The position numbers were made by a program, and so were the translations under genes. Source: Pseudomonas mandelii (lineage in GTDB: Bacteria > Pseudomonadota > Gammaproteobacteria > Pseudomonadales > Pseudomonadaceae). From it: a stretch of 64,000 bases of DNA. Where the stretch lies: contig NZ_RCZA01000011.1 of the NCBI RefSeq assembly GCF_006438925.1, positions 85,699-149,698 on the forward strand. Reading direction: 5' to 3'. The notes under the pieces are model-generated. The model was not told where the DNA came from and did not search any database. It saw only the letters and a program-made list of their open reading frames with translations. Position 1 is the first letter of the stretch. Each line of letters opens with the position of its first letter. Shown one piece after another: positions 43,727 through 53,304 of this stretch.

Positions 43727-44668
43727 TTATTGTTCTGTCAGGGTGCGCATGCGCACGCCCTGTTCGAGCCGCGCCAACTGCGTGGCGTCGCCAATACCGA
43801 AACCGATCTGGGTGACCGCCATCGCGGCAATCGCCGTGGCGGTGCGCAAGGTCTGTTCAGGCGTGTCGGCGCTGAGCAAACCGTGGAGCATGCCGGCCAG
43901 TAACGAATCGCCCGCGCCCACGGTGCTGACGACACTGACCTTGGGTGGCGTGGCATGCATCGCCGAGCCGACACTGAACCAGTTCACGCCATCGGCGCCG
44001 TCGGAGATCACCACGTGCTCGATGCCTTGAGCATGCAAGCGGCTCGCGGCTTGCGCTTGCGCTGCCACCGAAACCACCTCGCAGCCCAGCACATCGGCCA
44101 GTTCTTCGGTGTTCGGCTTGATCAGCCAAGGGCCAGCCTTGAGCGCCGCCCGCAAGGCTTCACCACTGGTGTCCAGCGCCACGTTCAAACCGAGATTTTT
44201 CAAACGCACAATCAATGCCTGCAACCATTGCGGACTGATGCCTTGGGGCAAGCTGCCGGCAACGACGACCGCATCATGATCGGGTGCAATCTGATCAAGT
44301 CGATCAAGCAATGCCTGCTGCGCGGCTTCACTCACCAAGGGTCCCGGACCGTTGATGTCGGTGATGCGTCCATTGCTTTCCGCCAGTTTGATGTTGCTGC
44401 GCGTCTCACCCGGAACACGGATGAACGCGTCGACAAACCCGCGTTTGGCGAACAGCGTTTCGAACGCTTGAAGGTTGTCCTCCCCGAGGAAACCGCTGAC
44501 CGTGAGCTGATGCCCAAGGTCCGCTAGCACTTGCGCCACGTTCACGCCTTTGCCGGCGGCATGCGTGTGCATCTCGTCGCTACGGTTGACTTGGCCGGGG
44601 GTCAGCAGCGGCAACTGGACGGTGAGGTCCAGCGCCGGGTTGAGGGTCAGGGTCAGGATCTTGGCCAT
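43727..44668 (-). CDS. fruK: 1-phosphofructokinase
   Basis: A 313-residue PfkB-family kinase. It has the N-terminal TLNPALDLTV and the C-terminal VSTVGAGDSLLAG motif with the catalytic Asp of GAGDS. It converts fructose 1-phosphate to fructose 1,6-bisphosphate in the cytoplasm. Its first base overlaps the end of fruB (44668), so the two are coupled. Confidence 0.95.
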   Translation of the reverse strand: MAKILTLTLNPALDLTVQLPLLTPGQVNRSDEMHTHAAGKGVNVAQVLADLGHQLTVSGFLGEDNLQAFETLFAKRGFVDAFIRVPGETRSNIKLAESNGRITDINGPGPLVSEAAQQALLDRLDQIAPDHDAVVVAGSLPQGISPQWLQALIVRLKNLGLNVALDTSGEALRAALKAGPWLIKPNTEELADVLGCEVVSVAAQAQAASRLHAQGIEHVVISDGADGVNWFSVGSAMHATPPKVSVVSTVGAGDSLLAGMLHGLLSADTPEQTLRTATAIAAMAVTQIGFGIGDATQLARLEQGVRMRTLTEQ

Positions 44669-47529
44669 TACAGGGCCTCCACTAGTGCGCGCACTTCATT
44701 GGCGCTGCCCACGGCCAGGGCCTGTTGGGCAAGGATTTGGGTCTGGGCCAGGCTGAGTTCGCGAACCCGCGCCTTGACCTCGGCAATGCTGCGACCCGAC
44801 ACACTGAGCTCGTCCACACCCAGTCCGACCAGCACCGGCACCGCCAGCGGATCGGCCGCCAACTCGCCGCACACGCCGACCCACTTGCCGTGGGCATGCG
44901 CCGCGCGCACGGTGATGTCGATCAGTTGCAGCACCGCCGGGTGCAAGCCGTCAGCCTGGGCCGACAAGGTCGGATGACCACGGTCGATGGCCAGGGTGTA
45001 TTGGGTCAGGTCATTGGTGCCGACGCTGAAGAAGTCGACCTCTTTGGCCAGCACCGACGCCAGCAATGCAGCCGACGGCACTTCAATCATGATCCCCAGT
45101 TGCAGGTCGGCAACCGGAATTTCCAGACGCAGACGTTCGGTCATGTCCCGCGCCTGGCGCCATTCATCGACGCTGCCGACCATGGGAAACATGATCCGCA
45201 GTGGACGGTTGTCCGCAGCGCGCAGCAACGCGCGCAACTGCGCTTCCATGATGTGCGGACGTTGCAGGGTCAGGCGAATACCGCGCACGCCGAGGAACGG
45301 GTTTTCTTCTTTGGCGATCGGCCAATACGGCAGCGGTTTGTCACCGCCAACGTCGAGGGTGCGCACCACCAGCGGCCGACCGGCCAGACCATCGAGGACG
45401 CGACGGTATTCGACTTCCTGAGTCGCCTCGTCCGGCGCTTGCGAGTGGGCCATGAAAATCAGTTCGGTGCGCAGCAGGCCAATGCCTTCGGCGCCCTGCT
45501 CCACCGCGCTGGTGACGCCCGCGCTTTCACCAATATTGGCGAACACTTCCACCGCATGGCCGTCAGTGGTCAGTGCCGGTTGATGGCGTTGTTCGGCGGC
45601 CGCTTTCAGACGCAGCTCGCGGGTATCGCGCTCTTCGGTGGCACGTTGCAAGGTCGCCGCGTCGGCGTCCACGTGCAGGCGACCGCGTTGGCCATCAATC
45701 AGCAACGGCGTACCCGGCGCCAGGAGCAACACCGCCGGCCCCGCGCCGACCAGCGCTGGAATCCCGAGGGCTCGGGCGACAATCGCGCTGTGAGCGGTGG
45801 CGCCGCCACGGGCGGTGAGGATGCCGGCGACGCGTGCCGGATCAAGGCGGGCGACATCGGACGGACCGACTTCATCCATCACCAGAATGTACGGTTGCTC
45901 CGGCTCGCTCGGGGTTTCGACGCCACTCAGTTGCGCCAGCACTCGACGGCCGATATCACGCAAGTCGGCGGCGCGCTCGGCGAGCAAGGCGTCCTGCAGC
46001 GATTCCTGTTGTTTGGCCGCCGCTTCAATCACCGCCATCCACGCCGCTTCGGCGCTTTCGCCCTGCTTGAGACGGGTGTCGACTTCATCGGTCAATTCCG
46101 GGTCGTCGAGCATTTCCTGGTGGGTGATGAAGATCTCGCGAATGGCTTTGGACTTGCTGCGTTCGATCAAACCTTCAATGTCGCGACGCACGTCCGCCAA
46201 CGCCTGCTGGAGACGCTCGCGCTCGATCGCGGCAGACTCACCGCGCAGCGGGTAATCAATGGTTTGCAGCACTTGAATGTGCGCCGGGCCGATGGCGATG
46301 CCCGGTGCGGCGGCGATGGCCTGAACCAGACTGCCGGAGGCTGGCGCGAGGACCACTTCGGCCACATCGGCGATCACTTCGCGCTGCTGGCTCACGGCTG
46401 GCAACGGCTCGACTTCTTCACCGAGGCCTTCTTCGATGGCGGCCAGCAAGGCTGGCAAGGCATCGGCGGCGATGCTCGGTTCGGCGACAAATTCCAGCAC
46501 CTGACCGCGACGGGCGCCGAGGCTGAGCAGTTTGCTCAAGCTCTTCACCGACACGGCGCTGTCCTGGCCATCGACGATGCGTACGCGGATTTCACCTTCA
46601 AAACTTTTCGCCAGTTGCGCGAGGATCTTCGCCGGACGCGCGTGCAAGCCGTGGGCGTTGGCCAGGGCGATGCGAGCGCTCGGCCAATCCGCCGGCAGCT
46701 CACCGCCCAGGACTTCAAGGACTTTACGGCTGCTGGTGGCCCGGCCCAATTCGTGGCCGCGACCTTCGATCAGCAACGCACAAAGGCGTTCGAGCAAGGC
46801 CTGATGGGCTTCACCGAGGCTGGCCAGGCAAAACAGACCGCTGAGCGGCTGGCCGAGGTAGCGCATGGGTTTGTCCGGCGTGACGAAGGCCAGGCCCGGA
46901 CGCTTGACCGTTTGCTCGCTGTGCAACCACCACAGGCCATCGCCCAGCGGCAGCGCGTCGACCTGCTGCAACACGGCGGAGAAACCGTTGCTCACACAAT
47001 CGGCCTGACGCAGCAAACGCGCACCGCGCCAGACCAGCTCTTCGAAGTCATCGGCGGACACACCGAGGCCGATCATCTGTGCATCCAGCGCCAGTTCTTG
47101 CGGCGCGCCTTGCAGCAGTTTCAACAAAGCTTCGGCGGAACTGGCGCGACGCAGCGCCTGGCCCAGGTCGGTTTCGCCGAGGGCGCGGGTCAGCAGTTGC
47201 AACAGGCGCAGGTGTTCGTCGGATTTGGCCGCAATACCGATCGCCAGGTAGACGATCTGACCGTCGCCCCAGTCCACGCCTTCGGGGAACTGCATCAGCC
47301 GCACGCCGGTGGAAAACACCTGATCGCGGGTTTCCGGCGTACCGTGGGGGATGGCAATACCTTGACCGAGAAAGGTCGAGCCCTGGGCTTCGCGCGCCTG
47401 CAACCCGGCGAGATAACCCTCGGCCACCAGGCCATCGGTGACCAGATGCTGCGCCAGCAGGTGCAACGCTGCGGACTTATCCACAGCCGATTGGCCCATG
47501 GATATCTGCTCTATGGTGAGCTCGAGCAT
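44668..47529 (-). CDS. fruB: Fructose PTS multiphosphoryl transfer protein (EIIA-HPr-EI)
   Basis: A 953-residue fusion. EIIA(Fru) lies at 1-145 with H62 in IAIPHGTPE. Residues 155-270 form a second EIIA-like domain with no matching His motif. HPr lies at 285-370 with H296 in NAHGLHARPA. Enzyme I lies at 400-953 with H580 in GGATAHSAIV. It moves phosphate from PEP to FruA without separate EI/HPr, the common setup in pseudomonads. A FruR operator lies 133 bp upstream. Confidence 0.95.
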   Translation of the reverse strand: MLELTIEQISMGQSAVDKSAALHLLAQHLVTDGLVAEGYLAGLQAREAQGSTFLGQGIAIPHGTPETRDQVFSTGVRLMQFPEGVDWGDGQIVYLAIGIAAKSDEHLRLLQLLTRALGETDLGQALRRASSAEALLKLLQGAPQELALDAQMIGLGVSADDFEELVWRGARLLRQADCVSNGFSAVLQQVDALPLGDGLWWLHSEQTVKRPGLAFVTPDKPMRYLGQPLSGLFCLASLGEAHQALLERLCALLIEGRGHELGRATSSRKVLEVLGGELPADWPSARIALANAHGLHARPAKILAQLAKSFEGEIRVRIVDGQDSAVSVKSLSKLLSLGARRGQVLEFVAEPSIAADALPALLAAIEEGLGEEVEPLPAVSQQREVIADVAEVVLAPASGSLVQAIAAAPGIAIGPAHIQVLQTIDYPLRGESAAIERERLQQALADVRRDIEGLIERSKSKAIREIFITHQEMLDDPELTDEVDTRLKQGESAEAAWMAVIEAAAKQQESLQDALLAERAADLRDIGRRVLAQLSGVETPSEPEQPYILVMDEVGPSDVARLDPARVAGILTARGGATAHSAIVARALGIPALVGAGPAVLLLAPGTPLLIDGQRGRLHVDADAATLQRATEERDTRELRLKAAAEQRHQPALTTDGHAVEVFANIGESAGVTSAVEQGAEGIGLLRTELIFMAHSQAPDEATQEVEYRRVLDGLAGRPLVVRTLDVGGDKPLPYWPIAKEENPFLGVRGIRLTLQRPHIMEAQLRALLRAADNRPLRIMFPMVGSVDEWRQARDMTERLRLEIPVADLQLGIMIEVPSAALLASVLAKEVDFFSVGTNDLTQYTLAIDRGHPTLSAQADGLHPAVLQLIDITVRAAHAHGKWVGVCGELAADPLAVPVLVGLGVDELSVSGRSIAEVKARVRELSLAQTQILAQQALAVGSANEVRALVEAL

Positions 47530-47661
47530 GCTTTCTCCTTTTTGGCGTCTTGTGACGCCAGGTATTGTTTTGAATGATTCAGCTTAGGCCCTTAGTCATA
47601 ACTTTTGGCGGTTTCGCGGCAGAACCGGCAAAGGAGCCCATAACGTAGAAAATACGCTTGC

Positions 47662-47673
47662 TGAAACGTTTAA
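47662..47673. promoter_or_regulatory. FruR (Cra-type) operator
   Basis: TGAAACGTTTAA in the divergent fruB-fruR gap, one base away from the palindrome TGAAACGTTTCA known for FruR/Cra. It would repress fruBKA when fructose 1-phosphate is absent. The rest of the 288-bp gap shows no gene. Confidence 0.75.
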
Positions 47674-47817
47674 TCTAGAATGATTGGCACGTTACTCGAT
47701 AATGTCTCATCCTTGAAGTCCAATTGTCGGATGCGTCGCAACGATGGTCGTCTGCCTTAATCGGGTAGGATTGGCGAAAATGTCGAGGCAAGCTCGAAAA
47801 AACAAGGAAAACCCGGG

Positions 47818-48813
47818 TTGAAACTCAGTGATATCGCCCAGCTGGCCGGTGTGTCCGTTACCACCGCCAGCTATGTCATCAATGGCAAGGCAGAACAACA
47901 ACGTATCAGCAGCGCCACCGTCGAGCGCGTGCGCGCGGTCGTCGAACAACATGGCTTTACGCCCAATCCCCAAGCTGCCGGGCTGCGCAGTCGGCACACC
48001 CGCACCTTGGGTTTCATTCTGCCGGACCTGGAAAACCCCAGTTACGCGCGCATCGCCAAACTGCTGGAACAAGGCGCCCGGGCTCGCGGCTATCAGCTGC
48101 TGATCGCCAGTTCCGACGATGCACCGGACAGTGAACGGCAATTGCTGAAACTATTCCGGGCCCGGCGCTGCGATGCATTGATCGTTGCCAGTTGCCTGCC
48201 GGCCGGCGATGACAGCTATCGCCAATTGCAGGCCAAGGGCATTCCGATCATCGCGATCGACCGGGTCATGGAGCCTGAGCATTTCTGCTCGGTAATCAGT
48301 GATGACCGCGAGGCCAGCCTGCAACTGACCCGCAGTCTACTGGACCCGCTGCCCAAACAGATCGCACTGATCGGCGCACGCCCCGAACTGAGCATCAGCC
48401 AGGAGCGGGCGGGCGGTTTCAGAGAAGCGTTGGCCGGTTTCAAAGGCGAAATCCTGATCGAACACGGCGAGTCGTTCAGCCGTGAGTGCGGCAAACAGTT
48501 GATGGAAGAACTGCTGCAGCGTCTGGGCCATTTGCCGGATGCGCTGGTGACCACGTCCTACGTGCTGCTTCAGGGCGTATTCGATGCCTTGCACGACTTC
48601 CCGCTCAAAACCCGCCCGCTGCGGCTCGGCACATTCGGCGACACGCAACTGCTGGATTTCTTGCCGCTACCGGTCAATGCCATGGCCCAGCAGCATCAGC
48701 TCATCGCCGACAAGGCGCTGGAACTGGCCCTGGCCGCCATCGAGCAATCGGATTACCGACCCGGCGTGCAGGCCATCGCGCGGACCTTCAAGCAGCGTAT
48801 TCGCCAGGACTGA
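47818..48813 (+). CDS. fruR: LacI-family fructose regulator FruR
   Basis: A 331-residue regulator starting at TTG (LKLSDIAQLAG read as M) with AAGGA about 14 bp before. N-terminal LacI helix-turn-helix KLSDIAQLAGVSVTTASYVING, then a periplasmic-binding-like effector domain (LGFILPDLENPSYARIAKLLEQ). Divergent from fruB, with an operator between. In P. putida FruR binds fructose 1-phosphate and represses fruBKA. Three bases separate it from the next gene. Confidence 0.9.
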   Translation: MKLSDIAQLAGVSVTTASYVINGKAEQQRISSATVERVRAVVEQHGFTPNPQAAGLRSRHTRTLGFILPDLENPSYARIAKLLEQGARARGYQLLIASSDDAPDSERQLLKLFRARRCDALIVASCLPAGDDSYRQLQAKGIPIIAIDRVMEPEHFCSVISDDREASLQLTRSLLDPLPKQIALIGARPELSISQERAGGFREALAGFKGEILIEHGESFSRECGKQLMEELLQRLGHLPDALVTTSYVLLQGVFDALHDFPLKTRPLRLGTFGDTQLLDFLPLPVNAMAQQHQLIADKALELALAAIEQSDYRPGVQAIARTFKQRIRQD

Positions 48814-48816
48814 ACC

Positions 48817-49593
48817 GTGGAGCTGATCGACAGCCACACTCATCTGGATTTTCCGGACTTCGACGAGGGTCGTCAGGCGCTGCTGGCCGAGAGCCGCGCC
48901 CTCGGGGTGCGGCGGATGGTGGTGCTGGGGGTTTATCAGGGCAATTGGCAGCGGGTCTGGGATCTGGTGCAGAGCGATCCCGATCTGTATGCGGCGTTCG
49001 GATTGCATCCGGTGTATCTGGATGATCATCGTCCCGAAGACCTGACGGCACTCGGTGACTGGCTGACTCGGTTAACCGGCCATCGACAGCTCTGCGCGGT
49101 GGGCGAGATCGGTCTGGATTACTTTATCGAAACCCTGGACCGTGAACGTCAACAGGTACTGTTCGATGCGCAACTGCAACTGGCGGCGGACTTCAATCTT
49201 CCCGCGCTGATTCATGTGCGACGTAGCCACGCGGCGGTGATTGCCACGCTTAAACGGTTTCGCTTGAAACGCGCGGGGATCATTCATGCCTTCGCCGGCA
49301 GCAAAGAAGAAGCCCGTGAATACATCAAGCTCGGTTTCAAACTGGGCCTGGGCGGTGCCGCGACGTGGCCTCAAGCCCTGCGCATGCATCGTGTGCTGGC
49401 CGAATTGCCGCTTGAATCGGTGGTACTGGAAACCGATTCGCCGGACATGGCGCCCGCCATGTTCCCCGGCCAACGCAACAGCCCGGCGCATCTGCCGGCG
49501 ATCTGCTCGGCATTGGCCGGGATCATGGCAATCAGCCCTGAGCAATTGGCCGCCGCCAGCACGGTCAACGCTTGTGAGCTGTTCAACTGGTAA
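48817..49593 (+). CDS. TatD-family metal-dependent hydrolase
   Basis: A 258-residue TIM-barrel hydrolase starting at GTG (VELIDSHTHLDFPDF). Metal ligands are seen in DSHTHLD, AVGEIGLDY, LIHVRRSH, IIHAFAGS and LETDSPDM. TatD relatives have 3'-5' exonuclease or D-aminoacyl-tRNA-type activity; the exact substrate is unknown. It probably shares transcripts with fruR (3-bp gap). The following gene is convergent and begins one base after the stop. Confidence 0.9.
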   Translation: MELIDSHTHLDFPDFDEGRQALLAESRALGVRRMVVLGVYQGNWQRVWDLVQSDPDLYAAFGLHPVYLDDHRPEDLTALGDWLTRLTGHRQLCAVGEIGLDYFIETLDRERQQVLFDAQLQLAADFNLPALIHVRRSHAAVIATLKRFRLKRAGIIHAFAGSKEEAREYIKLGFKLGLGGAATWPQALRMHRVLAELPLESVVLETDSPDMAPAMFPGQRNSPAHLPAICSALAGIMAISPEQLAAASTVNACELFNW

Positions 49594-49983
49594 TCAGTCG
49601 GCGTGGGCTTTGGCGGCTTCCAGCGTCAGCGTCATGTGTTGCCGGTGCCGGGCAAACCGCATGACGGCGAAATAGACGAAAATCGCCAACAGCGAAAAAT
49701 TCAGTTGCTCCACGACGCTGAACATCCCGATCCACTCCAACACCAACGCCACCAGCAACGCGGTACAAACCATGACCAACGTGCTCGCCCGCAGCAATGC
49801 CAGGGAGTCGAGGGACTTGAAGCGCTTGATCTGTTTCGGATCGTTCAGTTGCAACGCTTTCTGGCAGTGGGAACACTCGAACGCTTCGTTGATCGCAATG
49901 GCGTTGAGTTGCCAGGGTTTGAGCAGAAGTGTGCTCCCGCAATGAGCGCAATGACCCTGGATTCCAATCGTTACAGCTGACAT
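49594..49983 (-). CDS. Small zinc-ribbon membrane protein
   Basis: A 129-residue protein. Four Cys in CAHC and CSHC at 12-40 make a zinc-ribbon, followed by two hydrophobic segments (ALLRASTLVMVCTALLVALVL and LLAIFVYFAVMRF) and a short basic tail. No family recognised. The stop touches that of TatD with no gap, so the transcripts converge with no separate terminator visible. Confidence 0.72.
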   Translation of the reverse strand: MSAVTIGIQGHCAHCGSTLLLKPWQLNAIAINEAFECSHCQKALQLNDPKQIKRFKSLDSLALLRASTLVMVCTALLVALVLEWIGMFSVVEQLNFSLLAIFVYFAVMRFARHRQHMTLTLEAAKAHAD

Positions 49984-50113
49984 AACCGAGCCTCCTCAGG
50001 GCAGGTCCAAGTGATTGATCTTCCGTCATTAAAGACCAAAAACCAGACGACGGATGAAAACCGGACATTGCCTACCTGAGAAGGGAACAAATACTACAGA
50101 CGGAGCATAAAAA

Positions 50114-50205
50114 CCTGTGGGAGCGAGCCTGCTCGCGAATCGGTATATCACTCAACATTGATGTCGACTGAAGACCGCTTTCGCGAGCAGGCTCGCTCCC
50201 ACAGG
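50114..50205. repeat. Inverted repeat, family B
   Basis: CCTGTGGGAGCGAGCCTGCT and its complement, about 45 bp apart, 15 bp downstream of the chemoreceptor stop. Confidence 0.85.
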
Positions 50206-50220
50206 TGTGCCGGGGTGGCT

Positions 50221-52251
50221 TCAGACCCGGAACGCGCTGATCAGTTGCTTCAACTCCACCACCTGAGCCGACAACGCGCGACTGGCGTCCTCCGTCTGGT
50301 GTGCACCTTCGGCAGTACGCTCACCGGCACGGTTAATCTCGACAATATTCTGGTCGATGTCATGGGCCACGGCGGTCTGCTGCTCTACCGCGGCGGCAAT
50401 TTGCTGGTTCTGATCGACAATCATGCCGACGGCACCGAGGATGTTTTCCAGCGCTTGCTGAACCTTTTCCGACTGCCCCACCGTGCCGTTGGCCATCTGA
50501 TGACTGGTCCCCATCGCCTTCACCGCGGCGCCGACACCGCTGTGCAGCTTGGCGATCATCTGCTCGATTTCCTCGGTCGATTGCTGGGTGCGCTTGGCCA
50601 GTGTCCGGACCTCGTCCGCCACCACCGCAAAACCACGACCCTGCTCACCGGCCCGAGCGGCTTCGATGGCGGCGTTGAGGGCCAAGAGGTTGGTCTGTTC
50701 GGCGATGCTCTTGATCACCTCCAGCACACGGCTGATGGACTGGCTGTCGCTGGCCAGCTGATTGATCACCAGCACCGACTGGTCGATCTCACTGGCCAGT
50801 GCAGCGATGCTGCCCTGCTGGGATTCCACCAGCCCGCGCCCGCTGATGGTCTCATCGTTGACGCTATGAGCGCTGCTGACCGCTGCTGCGGCACTGCGTG
50901 CAACCTCAAGGGAGGTGGCCGACATCTGGTTCATGGCCGTGGCGACCTGCTCGATCTGCGTGCGCTGACCCGCCACCGCCTGGTTGCTCTGAGCGGAAAC
51001 GTTCTCCACCTGCCCGGCCTGGCGCTCGACCTCAGTGACGGTCTGGCCGACCCGCTCGATCAGGTCATGGATTTTCTTCACGGTGCCGTTGAACACCTCG
51101 CCCAACTCGCCCAGTTCATCGCGACTGTTGGCGCTGAAGGTCACTGTCATGTCGCCGGCCGCGACCTTGTCCATCACCGCGCCAAGACGCTTGAGGGTGG
51201 TGCGGGTCGAGGCGTAGAAGCCGCCATAGAGGTAAAAAATCAACACGAACACCACCGACAGCGCCACGGACTGCAAGACCATATGGGCGCGGTTCTGCTC
51301 CAGTCGCTGTTGCAGCTGGGTGCCGAGAAACTTCAGGGTGGCTTCGTTGAGTTGGTACGTCTGGTCCATCAGGCCCGTGACCTGATCGTAAAAACCCTGC
51401 CACGGCGCATCCAGCGTGTCGGCCATCACCACCTGCTCTTCGAACAGTTCACTGGCCTTTTTCAACGATGCCTTGCTGCTATCGGCCTGAGCGGCCAGGG
51501 TTTCCCGTGCCGCTTTGCTGGAGCCCAGCGCGTCCTGCAACTTCAGGGCATATTCGGCGTGCAGTTTTTCGATCTGCGCCAGCAACTCATCAAAACGGGT
51601 ACTCGATGCCGAGTTGAGAAAGCCCTGCCCCAGCGAAAAAGAGCCCATCGCCCGGCCTTCGCCCAGAAGCTGGGTCACGGGCGGGGTGACATTGGTAATG
51701 AGTTCGCTCAGCTGGCGCATGTCGCTCTGGGTGTCGCGGCTGAGGCCGGCCTGACTGGCGATGATCTGGCTGAAAATTTGCGCGTTGCCGAGCAACTTGC
51801 CGATCATCGCGCTTTTGCTTTGCAGGGAGTTTTCCGCTTGCTGGGCCTTGAACGCGGTGATCATTTCATCGCGCTTGCCATCGAAAACCACGATTTGCTC
51901 GGGGTCCGCGGTCATCGCCGTCAGCCCTTGCAAACGGGTCAGCACATTTTGCCCCAGGGTACTGATCTGCGACTCGACATTGCCGGCCTTGCCGGACTGA
52001 CCAAGGGTGACGTTGATCTGCACCAGGTTGTTCAGGGTTTCCAGATCGCGCCGTAACGTCAGGCTGCTGCCCAGCAGGTCAAGGCTCTGCAGCTCGACCC
52101 GGGTGCCCTGGAATTCTCGATAAGAATCGCGCACCAGATAGAAGTTGGTCACCAACATCGGCACAAGGAACAGCACGCTGATCAGGCTGAACTTCATGCC
52201 AAAGCTCAGGCGATTCATCAGCGCGACGGCGGGATAGAGCAAGCTCTTCAC
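50221..52251 (-). CDS. Methyl-accepting chemotaxis protein
   Basis: A 676-residue chemoreceptor. TM1 is at about 17-40 (MKFSLISVLFLVPMLVTNFYL), then a helical periplasmic domain of about 285 residues, TM2 at about 328-350, HAMP, and a cytoplasmic signalling domain with the conserved tip EQTNLLALNAAIEAARAGEQGRGFAVVADEV. The large all-helical sensor domain resembles those for small organic or inorganic ions, but I cannot name a ligand. P. aeruginosa has a chemoreceptor next to speC and ampE in the same order (PA4520). Confidence 0.9.
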   Translation of the reverse strand: MKSLLYPAVALMNRLSFGMKFSLISVLFLVPMLVTNFYLVRDSYREFQGTRVELQSLDLLGSSLTLRRDLETLNNLVQINVTLGQSGKAGNVESQISTLGQNVLTRLQGLTAMTADPEQIVVFDGKRDEMITAFKAQQAENSLQSKSAMIGKLLGNAQIFSQIIASQAGLSRDTQSDMRQLSELITNVTPPVTQLLGEGRAMGSFSLGQGFLNSASSTRFDELLAQIEKLHAEYALKLQDALGSSKAARETLAAQADSSKASLKKASELFEEQVVMADTLDAPWQGFYDQVTGLMDQTYQLNEATLKFLGTQLQQRLEQNRAHMVLQSVALSVVFVLIFYLYGGFYASTRTTLKRLGAVMDKVAAGDMTVTFSANSRDELGELGEVFNGTVKKIHDLIERVGQTVTEVERQAGQVENVSAQSNQAVAGQRTQIEQVATAMNQMSATSLEVARSAAAAVSSAHSVNDETISGRGLVESQQGSIAALASEIDQSVLVINQLASDSQSISRVLEVIKSIAEQTNLLALNAAIEAARAGEQGRGFAVVADEVRTLAKRTQQSTEEIEQMIAKLHSGVGAAVKAMGTSHQMANGTVGQSEKVQQALENILGAVGMIVDQNQQIAAAVEQQTAVAHDIDQNIVEINRAGERTAEGAHQTEDASRALSAQVVELKQLISAFRV

Positions 52252-52376
52252 TGGAAGTCTCCCTTTGATTTCTTATTTTTATTGGCAGGCGCGGGTCGAC
52301 AGCAGATAGCCACTATTCGGCGCTAGCTCTGTATAGCTTAAATCGGCGGGAGGTTTTGTAACTTAAGGTTAACGAA

Positions 52377-52450
52377 AAAGATCGCAGCCTTCGGCAGCTC
52401 CTACAGATTTACACGATCCCTGTAGGAGCTGCCGAAGGCTGCGATCTTTT
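52377..52450. repeat. Inverted repeat, family A, inside-out
   Basis: AAAAGATCGCAGCCTTCGGC at the left and its complement at the right. Here the GATC ends are outermost and the GTAGGAG ends meet in the middle, the reverse of the other family A copies. Ends 18 bp before the ampE stop. Confidence 0.85.
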
Positions 52451-52467
52451 AGGCTTTCAAGCAGATA

Positions 52468-53304
52468 TCAAGGCAATACGGTCCACAACGCAAAGCCGGC
52501 GTACCAGAGCACTGCCGCGCGCAGCAGCAGTTCCCAGATCCGGTCGAGGCTGTTGATGCCGTCAGGCCCGACCACCGGCGCCGGGATTTCACCCGCCACC
52601 AGCCCGACCTTTTCGATCAATTGGGCGGCGCTGATGTTCCAGTTCAGCAGCTCGTGCAACATCACTCGGCCGACCGCGACAAAATTGCCGACCAACGCAA
52701 AACTCGCCGCCAGCAGACGCACCGGCACCCAGTCGAACGCATGTCGCAGTTTTACGGCGCGCTCGACCACGGCCGGGTTCTGCCCGTGCTCTTCGGCCAG
52801 GGCCAGCAGTCGATAGCTCAGGGCTGCAACCGGCCCCAGCAGGAAGTACCAGAAAATCACCGCGAAAAAGCTCTGATAAGCCTCCCACAGCAAATGCCCT
52901 TCGACCCGTTCCAGCAGTTGTTCGCCGCTATCGGCGCAGATACCCACATCGCGGTCCGCTACATGAGCGGCAGCTTGCAGGTCTTCCCGACGCCAGGCAT
53001 CGCGAAACGGCCCGAGACCGGCCAGCAGATCACCACGACCCAGACTGTAAATCACCACCAGCAGGTGCACCGGCAACACCAGCAGACCGTAAGCCACCGG
53101 GTCCAGTACCAGCAGCAGCAAACCCAGCAGTGCCACTGGCAACAACACCAGTATCACCAGGATCAGCCACGGACTTTTCGCCAGACGCGGACTGACCTCA
53201 AGCTTGTTCAGCTCGCGAACCCATCCACCATCGCGCTGAACCCGATGACGCAGGGCCGAGAACTTCTCGATCCAGACCGCCAACAGCAACACCAGAAAAC
53301 TCAT
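52468..53304 (-). CDS. ampE: AmpE, regulatory signalling modulator
   Basis: A 278-residue inner-membrane protein with three to four membrane segments (PWLILVILVLLPVALLGLLLLVLD; VIFWYFLLGPVAALSYRLLAL; ALWTVLP). AmpE is encoded after AmpD in enterics and pseudomonads and is linked to AmpC beta-lactamase control. Its start overlaps the ampD stop by four bases (ATGA), so it is coupled to ampD. Confidence 0.9.
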   Translation of the reverse strand: MSFLVLLLAVWIEKFSALRHRVQRDGGWVRELNKLEVSPRLAKSPWLILVILVLLPVALLGLLLLVLDPVAYGLLVLPVHLLVVIYSLGRGDLLAGLGPFRDAWRREDLQAAAHVADRDVGICADSGEQLLERVEGHLLWEAYQSFFAVIFWYFLLGPVAALSYRLLALAEEHGQNPAVVERAVKLRHAFDWVPVRLLAASFALVGNFVAVGRVMLHELLNWNISAAQLIEKVGLVAGEIPAPVVGPDGINSLDRIWELLLRAAVLWYAGFALWTVLP

